Shown here: positions 35,019 to 44,740 of the stretch, piece after piece
How the letters are laid out: each line of letters starts with the position of its first letter
Numbering within the stretch: position 1 is the stretch's first letter
NCBI GenBank assembly: GCA_013407085.1
Contig: JACCGJ010001316.1
Location: 105,921-169,920, forward strand
Reading direction: 5' to 3'
DNA length: 64,000 bases
Origin: Atriophallophorus winterbourni
Taxonomy: Eukaryota > Platyhelminthes > Trematoda > Plagiorchiida > Microphallidae
Position numbers and translations under genes: made by a program
The notes under the pieces: generated by a model
Told to the model about the DNA's origin: nothing
Databases searched by the model: none
The model's input: the letters and a program-made list of their open reading frames with translations, nothing else

Positions 35019-35703
35019 GTTGTTGTTGACTTAGGTACAAACGTCGGCTTAAACATTATTGGTTTAGGCGATGCTAACACTTGCGCATAAGATTTCTTGG
35101 TGGGTTCTTGCATTGCGCGAGCAACTGGGAAACTTGCTTACTATAAGCCTCCCGCGTAAGTACTTCGCATTCTATGCAGACAAATTTGAACCACGTATAA
35201 ACGCCCTTTCATATACCTGATCACTTTTGGTGCGCCCAGCGCCTGCATTTACACTATTCGATTCCATTGGCTGTATGCTTACCACAGCCAGCCTTCAGGC
35301 ATGGGAAAGTAATATGAGCCATAATGTAGATATGTAAAATTTCAACGAAGTGGCGCGCGCTTGTATACGGTACGTGTTCCCAATTACGTTTCCATATTTC
35401 TTCTTCATATATACGCTACATACCGGAACTGATATACTTGTGATAATATCTCAAAGTTAAAATCTTCGTTTCACGGTATTCCACACAATGCATCCTAAAA
35501 CATCCATGTTTCGCTGTATTAACATTCGTAAAATTCCTTAAACAAGAAATTGCACTGTGAGGTTAGATAATGACACTTCTTTACTCTTAAATAATTTGAA
35601 AAGTTAGAATTTGAACTATTTAGTCTGCGTAACAAAATAATAGCTTCTCAGACTTTATTTGATTCTCTTAAACCGTTATTATCTCTTATGAAGCCCAATT
35701 CCA
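35019..35703. other. Intergenic stretch, nothing recognised
   Basis: No supported frame or repeat between the CR1 tail and the LTR element. Confidence 0.5.
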
Positions 35704-35896
35704 TGTGATGAATTAAATTGTATGTAATTGAATAACCAACCCAAGAATGGAAGGTAAGAACAAACCACGCTCACAGTATGTATTGAATAATGTAGGTTGT
35801 ACAACGAGAAATTAAATAACAGTAATATTGATTATTGTTGAATGAATGATGATGAATGATTGAACATTATTGATCATTAATCGAACAGTCACCACA
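35704..35896 (-). repeat. 3' LTR of the deleted Gypsy element
   Basis: 193 bp; shares tgtgatgaattNaattgtatg, aacaaaccacgctca, gaatgatgatgaatgattga and tcgaacagtcaccaca with the other LTR. Minus-strand termini TG and CA. Confidence 0.85.
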
Positions 35897-36414
35897 ACCA
35901 CCGCAGTTTGCGAATGATCCTGGGTTTTTATAATCCCTGTACGACTTGTTGAACAGAGGTTCTGATCTTCTTAACAGTCTTTGCGGTTCAGCATCTTCAG
36001 ATGTATCCATGATAGTGGTGTTATGATGGTCAATGCAATCAGAATCGGTACATAACTGACCTGTATCTCTGTAGGTAATTTGATCCACAGTTGCCAACAA
36101 TTGTTTCGCTTTTTCAATGGCAGTAGTCAAAGGTGCCAGTAAGGCTTTTCCTCCAGCGGTTTTGAAATGTACATTATCCGATGATCGTTTAGATGAGCTA
36201 GAAGGCAGTGCTGAATTCGATTGATGAGATGAGTTCGGTGATTTATTTGAAATGGTATCCGATTAATTCTGAAGTTTGCTAACTTTGAAGCCACTTTTTG
36301 GTAATGAAAACTAGATTTTCCGTTTGAATCAATGATACGGACGGATGTGGACGTGTTAACAGGAGTAGCGCTTGAGTCGGTTGATAGAGAAGTCAAATTT
36401 TCATCATCAAACAA
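35867..36414 (-). pseudogene. Gypsy pol C-terminal remnant
   Basis: Two overlapping frames (95 and 87 codons). The final part (DAEPQRLLRRSEPLFNKSYR, then CGGCGDCS) matches the C-terminal tail of the plus-strand Gypsy copy near 33.3-33.46 kb (ENTEPETVLKR, ANCGGCGNGNS). Ends in the LTR boundary. Confidence 0.6.
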
Positions 36415-36740
36415 AAGATCTTTACTACGAGCAATGGCACAGTTAGAAATCGGTCAACTGTCTTTCCAGATGCAGTTTGAAAATTCAGAGTAACGGAAGC
36501 GTTTTCCATACTATGATAGGATGTATGAAAGTCAACGTTTAGTTTTTCGCCAAGCGGCATAGTTAAGGTATCATCATCGTTTGTCTGCATTAGAGCCTTA
36601 GCTTTTCCGACAGATTCTCGGAGTCCATATGAAATAAGACGGCGTTTGAGAAAGACAGGGTTTCCTTCGACGTCAAGAGAAATTGGAGGAATTCGTAATC
36701 CACCAGTTGCTTGCGAACATTTAATTATGATATTCTTCAA
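36393..36740 (-). pseudogene. Gypsy pol remnant: start of RT joined to integrase-like tail
   Basis: 115 codons. The N-terminal RT entry motif (GNPVFLKRRLISYGLRESV, like the fingers start of Gypsy RT) is followed by KALMQTNDDDTLTMPLGEKL and a tail that does not continue into RT palm motifs. Palm, YxDD, RNase H and integrase core are missing. Confidence 0.6.
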
Positions 36741-36753
36741 CTCTGAAGTGTCT

Positions 36754-37758
36754 TCAGACGATGTCAGAAAAAAATAGACAGATTTTTAGTGCTTGCATTG
36801 CTTTCAGACCAAGAACAGGTGGACCAGTTCTAATAACAATGAATCTACAGTCAGCAGTATTGTTTTTACTTCGGATGGAGATCATACACGATCCAAAGAC
36901 AGGAATGGAATGTACAGTAATGCATTTAATTGTGAGACTGGTAGGTTGGATTTTCGCATCAAGAGCAAACTGTTTTAGATCTCGCTGGGTAATAAGCGAT
37001 TCAACGCTGCCCGTATCTAGAATAAAATCTAGTGATGCGCCACTAAAAACACAAGAAATGATTTTACGAATATGGCTAGAATCGCGAGATGTCACGCCTA
37101 AAGATAATGATTTAAATTCTTTATCAACATCGCTAACCTGAGCGTTTTTTGAATTAGTCCAATAATTTTTAGGAGCTCGACAAACGGATTGAATATGACC
37201 AGTTTTTAGACACTTATGACATCTGGCTTGACGGAATCGACAAGTGTGGCGTGAGTGTAGTCTGCCGCATGACGCACATTTCCCAATTTTGATTGAATTC
37301 GAATGGTTATCAGTAACACGTCGATAATTCGGTTGATAATTCAGATGTTGACCTGCTATAGCATTCTTCGCTCTATCATGTTTATGTGTGTTAATCATGA
37401 CAGAAATTTCTGCTGGCGACAAATCTGTCGTTGCCACACGCGCATCTTGATCCTGTTCACGATGAGCTCGAACATCTTCGAAAGAAGATTTTGGCAGATT
37501 CAAGAGCTCATTTTGAAAAACACCGTCATTTATTCCAGCGATTAGGCGATCTTTCAATTGCATTTCTAACAAGTCACCGAAGTCGCATTTCGCTGCCTGA
37601 ATTAACAATTGTAGAATAAAATCGCGAATTCCTTGATTGGGCTGACGCAACATTGAATGAAATTCTGCACGTTCAGTTGCTTCGAAATGTACAAGCTTCA
37701 CATGTTGCAATAAAAGCGTCTTCGGCGTTTCGTATGAAAGAAAAATGGGTGAATCCAT
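36754..37758 (-). CDS. Gypsy gag with zinc knuckles and start of protease
   Basis: 334 intact codons. A gag capsid-like region (MLRQPNQGIRDFILQLLIQAA, LKDRLIAGINDGVFQNELL) precedes two zinc-binding motifs, CASCGRLHSRHTC and CHKCLKTGHIQSVC, and an aspartic protease with the catalytic DTG in LDFILDTGSVESLI. Its normal role is to package and process retrotransposon RNA and proteins. The ORF ends just after the protease, at the point where an RT frame would follow. A single long frame in an otherwise broken element could mean recent inactivation or selection. Confidence 0.85.
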   Translation of the reverse strand: MDSPIFLSYETPKTLLLQHVKLVHFEATERAEFHSMLRQPNQGIRDFILQLLIQAAKCDFGDLLEMQLKDRLIAGINDGVFQNELLNLPKSSFEDVRAHREQDQDARVATTDLSPAEISVMINTHKHDRAKNAIAGQHLNYQPNYRRVTDNHSNSIKIGKCASCGRLHSRHTCRFRQARCHKCLKTGHIQSVCRAPKNYWTNSKNAQVSDVDKEFKSLSLGVTSRDSSHIRKIISCVFSGASLDFILDTGSVESLITQRDLKQFALDAKIQPTSLTIKCITVHSIPVFGSCMISIRSKNNTADCRFIVIRTGPPVLGLKAMQALKICLFFSDIV

Positions 37759-37966
37759 ATATGCTAAATTTTTATTAACGTATATGCAGATTTTCCGATT
37801 TAATTTATAAAATGAACAGACTTTTCATCATTTTCTGCTTTCGGCCGTGTTATACACCAAATTTCGAATCTTTCAAAATATTCTTCAGTTTCTCGAGCAT
37901 TTGCATTTATATCGAGAGGTTCCAAAATTGATTTTGCCATGAATAATTGCTGTTTGCGACGTCAAA

Positions 37967-38167
37967 TGTGATGAATTGAATTGTATGGAATTGAATAACT
38001 AACCCAAGAATGTAAGTGAGAACAAACCACGCTCACCCGATTCACAGTATGTATTGAATAATGTAGATTTTACAACGAGAACTTGAATAACAGTATTATT
38101 GATTATTATTGAATGAATGATGATGAATGATTGAATATTATTGATCATTAATCGAACAGTCACCACA
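37967..38167 (-). repeat. 5' LTR of the deleted Gypsy element
   Basis: 201 bp, about 8 bp longer than the other LTR mainly because of an extra ccgattca before cagtatgtattgaata. Some point differences show that the insertion is not recent. Confidence 0.85.
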
Positions 38168-38194
38168 TTACATTATTGATCGTATCCTCATACA

Positions 38195-38600
38195 AGCCAA
38201 TAAATTTGTAGAAACTCTATGTACTGAAACTCCGCCAAGGACTGTCCCAAGCCCGCCTGAGAAAGGAGGAGGGTTGGGCTTAGGGCTAGCATCCCTATCC
38301 CGTAAAACCTACATTGCTACGGAAACGATGACAACAGATCCGTGGTTCGGTCATATCTGCAGGATGGATCCCAGTTCGCATACCAAGGTAGCCATTCACT
38401 GGCGTCCGCAAGGTAAACGAAAAAGAGGACGACCCAAGGAAACTTGGCGCATAACGTTGGAACGCGAACTTCATGCACAAAGATTCACGGTGCAGACAGC
38501 AACGGAAACAGCGACAGACCGGAACCACTGGCGTGAAGTTGTTTTCGCCTCATGTGCCACCCGGCACGGAGAGGACTGACTGACTGACTATGTACTGAAA
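38195..38600 (+). mobile_element. RTE-clade LINE C-terminal end (SR2-like) with CTGA tandem tail
   Basis: 101-codon frame: WFGHICRMDPSSHTKVAIHW, GKRKRGRPKETWRITLEREL, then ATDRNHWREVVFASCATRHG and stop. This is the conserved C-terminus of RTE-type LINEs common in flatworms. Right after the stop come four copies of a CTGA unit, matching the very short 3' UTR and simple tandem tail of RTE elements. 5'-truncated, inserted next to the Gypsy LTR. Confidence 0.8.
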
Positions 38601-38714
38601 TTAGTCAGAGATAAACCCGCTCTGAGAATATTATTTTATTTAATGTAACTAATAATTATCTTTTAAATGACTTGAAAGGATGTTTTCTCACTTCATATAT
38701 TATTCCTACAGATT

Positions 38715-39332
38715 TTGCTGCTTTGTCTTTTACGTAAAAACAGCATAAAACAAGGAACACCAATCCTTATAAAATTCACTGAAAAATGTTTCGTTTCATA
38801 TATATTAGACAACAGAAATATTTTGAAATCCATACCTAGACTTTCTTATGTTACTATGAAGCCTGACCTCACCTCAATGAAGAGGCGTTTTGGTCGTAAG
38901 AAGCGCAAAATTACCATTATACCCTCAAACCAATCTTCTTCTGATACATCTATGTGTATGCAGTGTGAATCACCCGTCGTCACTACACCTGCAAGAAGCG
39001 AAGCTTCAAATCCTGCACACAACGACATAGTTCACAGAACACCGCCGCGCTCTGAGCGTTCATTTCCCTTACCTACAACTAGACAGACACAAGCTCTTCT
39101 CCCAAATCCTAGCTCATTTAGAAACACAGCATTAAAGAAGCCCCCAAACACACAAATAATGTTGGTGAATAATAATAATTATAGGCGCATCCATCATTAC
39201 AGTTACCGTACTCAATTACCATACCCCCCATACAGTATAACCAGTCCAACATTGACTACTCATGGCTTCATAGACCCTCCCCTTATTTCTCTGGTGATTA
39301 TACTCAACCATTTTACTACTCTAATTGTATGA
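38715..39332 (+). CDS. Unassigned 205-codon open frame, probably transposon ORF1
   Basis: An uninterrupted frame with a basic patch (FGRKKRKI), serine/proline-rich centre and a C-terminal YxYRTQLPYPPYS stretch. A pyrimidine-rich tattcctacag just before 38712 looks like a splice acceptor. No family recognised. Its position between an RTE end and a LINE endonuclease makes a LINE ORF1 or 5' segment the simplest guess. Confidence 0.35.
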   Translation: MLLCLLRKNSIKQGTPILIKFTEKCFVSYILDNRNILKSIPRLSYVTMKPDLTSMKRRFGRKKRKITIIPSNQSSSDTSMCMQCESPVVTTPARSEASNPAHNDIVHRTPPRSERSFPLPTTRQTQALLPNPSSFRNTALKKPPNTQIMLVNNNNYRRIHHYSYRTQLPYPPYSITSPTLTTHGFIDPPLISLVIILNHFTTLIV

Positions 39333-39539
39333 CTCAAAATACAGATATTTATGTTTAATTAATGAACTGAATATATATTACAATTTCACAGAATAGCAAA
39401 AATTCGTTATATTTTATCAGAGCCTACGAAATACAAACTAGTTGAACGAACCGCGCAATGTCGAACGAATATAATTCGTGATCAGTGCTTATTCTGATTG
39501 CTAATTCTGAGTTTGTTATGTAGCGGTTAATCCAGAGGA

Positions 39540-39780
39540 GATTTCAACACTTGTACCCAATAAACCGGAACACAGTTCTCAAAGTATCACCGCATACAGA
39601 TCTAAAACAATCACACACGATAGACTTGTCCCAAAACAGAACACGTGAGCGGCTGAAGTTATATATTCAAATGTGATACATATTTAGAACTATGCATTAA
39701 AACAAATAATGATGAAATATGTACGATAAGTAAAATAAAATATAAAATGATGAAAACACCATAACTTGCTTGGAATCAGA
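39540..39780 (-). repeat. Gypsy LTR-like fragment
   Basis: Around 39660-39770 the sequence (tatgcattaaaacaaataatgatg, aataaaatataaaatgatgaaaacaccataa) resembles 30200-30290 near the minus-strand Gypsy integrase. Probably a solo or truncated LTR of that family. Boundaries uncertain. Confidence 0.35.
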
Positions 39781-39805
39781 AGTGAAGTTCAAGGCATAAT
39801 TAGAC

Positions 39806-39831
39806 TTCAGTTCAGTTCAGTTCAGTTTGCA
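39806..39831 (+). repeat. TTCAG microsatellite
   Basis: About four copies of TTCAG. It could be the 3' tail of a CR1-like insertion, but no element body is recognisable directly to its left. Confidence 0.6.
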
Positions 39832-40039
39832 CAGGACGATATGTGGCAGAGTCGCCAATCGAGCGTCAAGAATACTTCCGGTGGTAAGCCAAAAGAGCGT
39901 CCACCACTTCGAATAGTAGGTTCAATATTCTTCTGGTATGATTTTGGCTGTAATGCAACAGAAAAACTCCCTCACCCAATAGGTGAATTGGGTGTCCAAA
40001 GGTAAGCCGATCAAGTTGTCTCCACTGAAACTCTTTGTT

Positions 40040-40640
40040 TCAGTTTATCCATCGTTCCGGAGAATTTAGTGATGATGCTCTATCAGCTGCTATTATGAAG
40101 AAGAAAAACTTAAATAAAATGACATAATTGCCATCTCTGAATGATGGTTGAAATTAGATGGTTATGTACCGTCATTTGTATTAACTATGTACGCAATCTA
40201 TGGTCAGGTTATGGATACTGGTGCTACGGGAGGGCGTGTGGCAATTATGATAAAAGTAGACTTTCACCAATGTGGGACATTGATAAACATTGCTTCTCAC
40301 ACAATCCAACTCACATCAGTATTTCTTACTCTCGCTAGGAGGAGACTGACACTTGCATATGTTTATAGAAGCCCGACTCCTTCACCATTAGACGATCAAT
40401 TACTGAGGGAAACATTGAAAGTTCTAAAAGAGCAATGCATAACTACTAATGCATTACTAATTGTTGGAGACTTTAATCTACCGGGCATCGATTGGCGTAA
40501 CGAAAGTTCTTTACCAGAGTCAGCTGAGTCGCAATATGTAGACTAATTTCAGGGCCTTTTATTAGCATGTCAGGGAACCTACAAGGTTTAGGTCAGGACA
40601 CACTCCGTCCATTATACTCAATATTGAAGTGCTGGGAGAT
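40040..40640 (+). mobile_element. CR1-like LINE endonuclease fragment
   Basis: 132-codon frame at 40148-40546 with YVPSFVLTMYAIYG, RRRLTLAYVYRSPTPSPLDD and LLIVGDFNLPGIDWRN, the middle of a LINE endonuclease. Upstream (near 40120) DIIAIxE-like sequence gives the domain start. Ends broken at both sides. Confidence 0.7.
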
Positions 40641-41050
40641 CAACCGTATATCGTCGAAGGAAATCTGAGAGCGTCATTGGCTTTTGGCCAACTTCGGCCC
40701 TGTGCAATTGAACTTGAACTTGAAAAATGCGCGGATTTCGAACGATTTCACGTTATCGGTTTTCTGCTTATATTCAACATTATATGAACCGTAGCCATTT
40801 TATAATTCCTTTTTTGGTAAATTATAATATGATTCTGGGCGTATACAATCGTTAAGTTTTAATTGATACTCATTATCCTATTTGTTCTTTAAAGCTCATT
40901 CGATTGGACATGCATTAACTCTCTCCTTTGGGTGATGGGACCTCTCCCATTTACAGTTACACACGCCTGTGTTACTTACGAATCAATCCTGGTAGTGGCG
41001 GGTGTTTTTAAGCACTTCCGAAAGAATCTGGGCACTGGTTTCGACTTGGT
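40641..41050. other. Intergenic stretch, nothing recognised
   Basis: No supported frame. At 40575-40720 there may be further decayed endonuclease sequence. Confidence 0.4.
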
Positions 41051-41062
41051 CGACTATTGACC

Positions 41063-41760
41063 TGGAACAATGGAACAATGGTTTATTGCAGTAAAAAAGC
41101 GTACAAGCTTAAAATGACCGCAGGATGGTATGGTGTTTAATAAAGCAAGCAAAAGTGAAAAATATGAAGCGAGTGTCATAAGAGGATAATAGAGCACTGG
41201 TTTTTGTGGCGTAAAAGCATAGCTTAAAAAAACGCAGGGTGTTATATACAGTGCGGTGAAAATAAAACGGAGTATCATCTAGGACGGGGGCGGGAAGACC
41301 ATATAGCGGGCCACACTCGCTTGGAAATTGCGTCTTTCCGAATTTGCGAGGCGGTAGTAGGGGAAACGGAGGCATCGTGTTTGCGTTAGACCTGTAAACA
41401 AGTGAAACAGAAAGTTAAATGGAGTACGTGCTAGGCATCAAGGGATTTTGTAATGGAGTTCTTGGAGGAAGGAGTCGATTCTGTGTTTAAACACGGTTAA
41501 GGAAGGAGCCGATACCACATCCTCTGGTAATTTGTTCCAAAGAGCACAAACACGCACAGAGAAAAAGTACTTTCGGCAGTTGATACGGGACTGTTTCAAG
41601 CAAAGTCTGTGGGAGTGACCGCGCAAATGCATTGTCTCGGTATTGCGGGAGAATAGGGAAAAGCACGGGTGGGTTGGTGAGGACATGATCTGATAGAGAT
41701 AGATAAGATCACTACGGGTCCGGCGATACTGCACAGAAAACATTTTCAATATTTCCAATC
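41063..41760 (-). mobile_element. CR1-like LINE 3' end, second family member
   Basis: Minus frame 41758-41438 (106 codons) carries QYRRTRSDLIYLYQIMSSP and SRINCRKYFFSVRVCALWN, the C-terminal RT block. The 3' UTR runs to 41063, where a GGAACAAT octamer is repeated about twice (41063-41080). Its 3' UTR shares segments with that of the neighbouring element at 41.77-42.18 kb, so the two are related. Confidence 0.75.
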
Positions 41761-42180
41761 GTTGGGGATATCAATAGTCAATAGTTTATTACGGTATAAA
41801 AGCGGGGAGCTTGTACAAACCGCAGGGTGGATTGTGCAGTGGATCGAAAAGAAAAGAATAGTAAAATGTTCGAGTTTCCAAGGCCTTATAGCGGGCCACA
41901 TTCGCGTTAGCCTGCACCATCAGTGGATTGTTGTGGCATTTGGACAGGTAGGGCGTCAACCCGGGACACCGCTACCCACCACATCCTCCGGAACAGGGTC
42001 AGCTGAGACTGCGTGCGCTTGGACTTCCGATACTGGGATATTGGGTCTCAAGAAGTTTCAGCAGTTCAGCAAAGTGGTCGAAGGGAAATGTGATCCAGAT
42101 TTTCTGGGACGGGAAACGCTGTGGAAAGAGGGAAAGATATGGTGCAGTATCACAAAGAATATAAGCGTAAAAAAGGATAA

Positions 42181-43263
42181 TTAAGAATTGTGTATCGTCT
42201 GATAAAAATTGAGGTCAAGGCGTTTTTTAAAAATAATTAGGGATGGGGCAGAAATAACCGAAAGGGGTAGTGCGTTCCAAGCACGAGGAATCCGGACGGC
42301 AAAGGAGTATCTGCGGCAGTCCAATTTACTATGCAGATGAGCTAATTTCAAGTGATGACCACGATTTGCTGAGTATGGGGCCATTTTAAGCATACCCCTA
42401 CATGGGTGAGTTTCTTCCGTCAATATCCGATACGCAAGGATCAGATCGCCTCGGATGCGACGATAGTTTGTAGAGAATAATTGTAGAGTCGTAAGACGTT
42501 CCTCATAGCTGAGGGAGCTAAGCCCCTTGACAAGCTTCGTAGAACGTCTCTGCGGCTGTTCTAGGGCGTGCTGGTCACGTTTCAACCATGGGTTCCAGAC
42601 GGAGACAGCATACTCCAATTGTGGCCTGATGTACGCCTGAAGAAGAAACGGGAAGAGACGTGGATCGATTGTTCCGAACGCACGTTTTAAAAGCCCAACG
42701 TTTCTATTTGCCACGGTCGGAGCTCTACTACACTGAGCAGAGCAGCCCAAGTCATTTTGTATAATCACCCCAAGATCTTTTTCTTGCATCGTGACAGCGA
42801 GCATCTTGCCACCCAGATTATAGCCAGGGTCGCCAGGAAGACGAATGCGTAATACGTGGCATTTGTCAGTGTTGAATGGTAAGCGATTGATCGTAGACCA
42901 TGCGTGTAATGAATCCAGGTTGAATTGAAGTTTCCTTGTATCGCTGGGTGAGTTGATGACCCGCCAAATTTTGATATCATCCGCGAAAAGGAGAAATGGT
43001 GATCCGACGTACCCACCAATGTCGTTGATAAATATCAAAAATAGACGCGGGCCAAGAACGGACCCCAGAGGTACTCCACACTGAATTGGGAATGGCTCTG
43101 AAAGGGTCTGTCTAACACGCACCCGAAGGTTTCGCGAACGTAGGAATGCAGCAACCCATGGCAACAACACGGGTGGAATACTTAATGCTTGCAGCTTGTG
43201 AAGCAATATCGCCTTGTCAGCTCGGTCAAATGCATTAGAGAAATCCAAGTAAATGACGTCCAC
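42181..43263 (-). pseudogene. CR1-like reverse transcriptase, catalytic and C-terminal part
   Basis: 360 open codons from VIYLDFSNAFDRADKAILLH (first catalytic D) through QCGVPLGSVLGPRLFLIFIND and LLFADDIKIW (catalytic FADD) to the C-terminal IRPQLEYAVSVWNPW and LHSKLDCRRYSFAVRI blocks. The usual PQG is PLG. Upstream fingers are separated by insertions. Confidence 0.85.
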
Positions 43264-43453
43264 ACCCTGACCTTCGTCAGTAGCTTTAGTCCATTAGTCT
43301 CTGGCTAAAAGCAAATTAGTGGTACAAGATTACCCTTTACGAAATCCACGTTGTTCTGCAGCGATGAAATAGGAACTATTCACAAAAGCCATAATTTCAT
43401 CAGCAACAATGGCTTCCATCACCTTGGTTAACACTGGGAGAAGGGTGATATAT

Positions 43454-43676
43454 ATGATATGAAAGCAAAAACCTGATCCAGGCAAAGTGCCACACAGTCA
43501 TAGACTGCACGTGGGCTAAGATACTGTCAGGTTGCCCAGGCCTAGACAGATATGAGGGGGAAAATAGAAAAGGTAGTGAGACTCAGGCTGTTTCAGCATG
43601 CAGCTCACTACCTCTGGCCAATCAATTTAACACGGAGTTAGCCGCACAGCACGAAGTACTGAACGATTGCACATCC
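43454..43676 (-). mobile_element. SINE-like repeat R, insertion with 14-bp target duplication
   Basis: About 220 bp, flanked by TGGGAGAAGGGTGA at 43439-43453 and again at about 43677-43690. Sense strand (minus) ends in gcttttgctttcata with a TA-rich tail; other copies end in ATAC repeats. The body includes gatccaggcaaagtgcc, actgcacgtgggctaagata and gcatgcagctcactacc on the plus strand. No coding capacity and no clear tRNA boxes seen. Confidence 0.8.
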
Positions 43677-43706
43677 GTGGGAGAAGGGTGACTGGACGGT
43701 AATTGG

Positions 43707-44147
43707 CAGCTTCTGGCCTGCACGAGTGGCTCCCCGAGCCCGGCGGAACTGCTTCTACCAACAGGAGAAGGGGCGAAGGCGAGTGACTGGCGCCTGAAAA
43801 CCAGTTTGCTTCGGGCAGATGGAGCTCGTTAGCCTGGGAGGGCATTTCATCTAGGGAAGGAAAACCCTGATTTTAGACCTCCGCTGCCTTGCGGGATACC
43901 CGATCGCGGGAAAGGCTTCGGGAGAAAACCCTGAGGAAAAACCTGGAACAGAGTCTGGTAGACCACCTCTTTCTGGCAACTCCCTGCTGCCTTGCAGGTC
44001 GCACTTGGTTGTGCAAAGGCTAGAGAAGCTGACTCGAACAAACGCCGAGTGGTGCTGGGGACGCCGCTTTGTATCCAAATTCCCAAGAACCTTCTTTGAA
44101 GCCGACTCATCCTCCAGGAGGAGATAGTCGAACAAAAGTAAAGTAAA
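43707..44147 (+). mobile_element. SINE-like repeat S, insertion with 11-bp target duplication
   Basis: About 440 bp with GTAATTGGCAG on both sides (43696-43706 and 44151-44161), which are the codons around NYR-P of the host LINE. The 3' end is A-rich (aaaagtaaagtaaaagta). A second copy in reverse lies at 52187-52633. The 5' head is G+C-rich (ggcctgcacgagtggctccc). Any protein frame within it is chance. Confidence 0.8.
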
Positions 44148-44149
44148 AG

Positions 44150-44740
44150 TAAGTAATTGGCAGGATCACTACGGCTTCCACCCTTGAAAATAGGAGTGAT
44201 GATACCTTCCTTCCAACCAGTAGGGACTTCAGAGTTATCCATCAATTTTTGGAAATATGCCGCGAGCGGTTCGCAAAGTTGATCGGCAACTGCGCACAAT
44301 GCTTTCGGTGTGATACAGTCGATACCCGGTGATGAGTTGAGTCGAAGTTGCATGATTTTTTCTCGAACTTTGCTGGCAGAAAACATAATACAAGAAGGTT
44401 GAGATGATGGGGTCAAAAGCATAGGGAAAATTAGAGAGGGGTTTTGGAAAATCGGCATGTAATGTGATCTTAAAACATTTGCCGCATCCTTTGATGTCGT
44501 CGTGGAACCTATACTGGTGGTAAGTGAAGGGATACCAGTCTGAACCTTCCGTTTATTGTTGATAAATGTGTACAAGAGCTTATTGTTTTCCAGGAATTGA
44601 CCGGTGAGTTTACTTTGATAATCAAATTTATCCGGGCGCACCAGTCCCGTGCAATGATTTCGTAATTTTCTGTAACACTCCCAATCATTTGGCAGTTGTG
44701 TCAGTTTGAACTCAGTCCACGCGGCATTTCTGCGGCACAT
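44150..44740 (-). pseudogene. CR1-like LINE linker and RT fingers
   Basis: Frame starting at CRRNAAWTEFKLTQL runs through NNKLLYTFINNKRKVQTG and KIMQLRLNSSPGIDCITP to GWKEGIITPIFKGGSRSDPANY, where the SINE begins. Past 44150 the frame continues into the inserted element and is not LINE sequence. Confidence 0.8.

Larger units (their letters stand above)
35704..38167 (-). mobile_element. Gypsy-type LTR element, internally deleted, with both LTRs
   Basis: Direct repeats of 193 and 201 bp bound gag-protease and pol remnants on the minus strand. LTR ends read TGTGG...CACA on the minus strand (TG..CA). Flanks are ttcca (35699-35703) and ttaca (38168-38172), a likely 5-bp target duplication with one change. 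The interior is about 2.1 kb, far shorter than an autonomous Gypsy, because most of RT, RNase H and integrase is gone. Confidence 0.85.

Noticed and set aside
35834..35866. Apparent microsatellite of gaatgatgatgaatga
   Set aside because: It is part of the Gypsy LTR and occurs in both LTRs.
36761..37141. 126-codon plus-strand frame
   Set aside because: Shadow of the gag-protease frame on the minus strand.
41762..42184. 140-codon plus-strand frame
   Set aside because: Lies in the antisense of the LINE 3' UTR; no recognisable protein.
43627..44135. Open frames of 72-94 codons in the 43.6-44.1 kb insertion
   Set aside because: They run through SINE-like repeat S and its target duplications and have no protein homology; the same frames recur at the reverse copy at 52.3 kb because the DNA is repeated.
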